Below, one piece after another: positions 61,967-64,000 of a DNA stretch of 64,000 bases (position 1 is its first letter; each line of letters begins with the position of its first letter). The DNA comes from Paenibacillus sp. PL2-23 (GTDB lineage: Bacteria; Bacillota; Bacilli; Paenibacillales; Paenibacillaceae): positions 5,073,501 through 5,137,500 of the forward strand of contig NZ_CP162129.1 of NCBI RefSeq assembly GCF_040834005.1, read 5' to 3'. A program made the translations under genes and the position numbers. The notes beneath the pieces are model-generated. The model did no database searches. It saw nothing but the letters and a program-made list of their open reading frames with translations, and was not told where the DNA came from.

Positions 61967-62083
61967 GCTTGGCGACGTCCTACTCTCCCAGGACCCTGCG
62001 GTCCAAGTACCATCGGCGCTGAAGGGCTTAACGGTCGTGTTCGGTATGGGAACGCGTGGTTCCCCTTCGCCGTCATCACCAAA
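61967..62083 (-). rRNA. rrf: 5S ribosomal RNA
   Basis: About 117 nt. On the minus strand: TTTGGTGATGACGGCGAAGG, later CCATACCGAACACGACCGTT and GGGAGAGTAGGACGTCGCC, typical 5S sequence. Ends are estimated to within a few bases. No tRNA lies in the 98-bp spacer to 23S. Confidence 0.96.
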
Positions 62084-62181
62084 CGTCAATGTTTGCACAT
62101 TGAAAACTGGATACGAAAGTTTGCTGAACTTTAGCTGTCATAAGCATATGCTTACGATGTGTGTTTCCTCTCGGAAACACT

Positions 62182-64000
<1,819 letters not shown>

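Overview
The window looks like a chromosomal segment of a spore-forming, Paenibacillus-like member of the Bacillota. The gene order (ctsR-mcsA-mcsB-clpC-radA-disA ... yacL-ispD-ispF-gltX-cysE-cysS-mrnC-rlmB-yacP-sigH-rpmG-secE-nusG-rplKAJL-ybxB-rpoBC ... rpsL-rpsG-fusA-tuf) is the classical Bacillus 'yac/rpo/str' block. It carries sigma-H, DisA and the McsA/McsB/ClpC stress system, and uses many UUG starts with strong Shine-Dalgarno sequences. Nearly all housekeeping genes lie on the minus strand, so the block is read from high to low coordinates. The genus assignment is by protein resemblance from memory.

Layout from left to right. (1) 1-1.5 kb: end of a TrpXY-type ABC importer. (2) 1.7-6.3 kb: str operon (tuf, fusA, rpsG, rpsL) with a clear sigma-A promoter; an unknown 175-aa membrane-anchored protein sits between it and rpoC. 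(3) 7.2-19.2 kb: rpoC, rpoB, ybxB, rplL, rplJ (L10 leader), rplA, rplK, nusG, secE, rpmG. (4) 19.3-29.4 kb: sigH, yacP, rlmB, mrnC, cysS, cysE, a Cys T-box leader, gltX, ispF, ispD and the PIN/TRAM gene yacL. Two tandem-repeat arrays sit directly upstream of cysE and of gltX; their sequences are unrelated, yet both are built as a 19-bp inverted-repeat element plus a 32-bp spacer (51-bp period). (5) 29.5-42.3 kb: a small Cys-containing protein gene on the plus strand, then a ten-gene, mostly overlapping siderophore operon with a Fur box inside its promoter. Its order is rhbA-rhbB-rhbC-rhbD-rhbE-rhbF-like followed by asbC-asbD-asbE-asbF. This joins a complete schizokinen/rhizobactin-type hydroxamate pathway to the 3,4-dihydroxybenzoate arm of petrobactin synthesis. 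(6) 42.4-50.5 kb: pssA, disA, radA and the CtsR-controlled clpC operon. (7) 50.9-60.1 kb: a DUF3221-like lipoprotein, an Lrp regulator divergent from a YitT-type membrane protein, urease structural genes (a fused ureAB plus ureC, without accessory genes) and a divergent urea ABC transporter urtABCDE, with nitrogen-regulator-like operators between them. (8) 60.1-64 kb: a small secreted peptide gene, a ~370-bp module present three times in tandem, and the 3' part of an rRNA operon (23S then 5S) on the minus strand.

The most interesting system is the hybrid siderophore operon. It encodes everything needed to make 1,3-diaminopropane, N-hydroxylate and N-acetylate it, make and activate 3,4-dihydroxybenzoate, and join arms to citrate with two NIS synthetases. 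The simplest reading is a citrate siderophore with one hydroxamate arm and one 3,4-catecholate arm. The second most interesting signal is the pair of 51-bp arrays upstream of cysE and gltX. No prophage, transposase, CRISPR array or tRNA gene was recognised.
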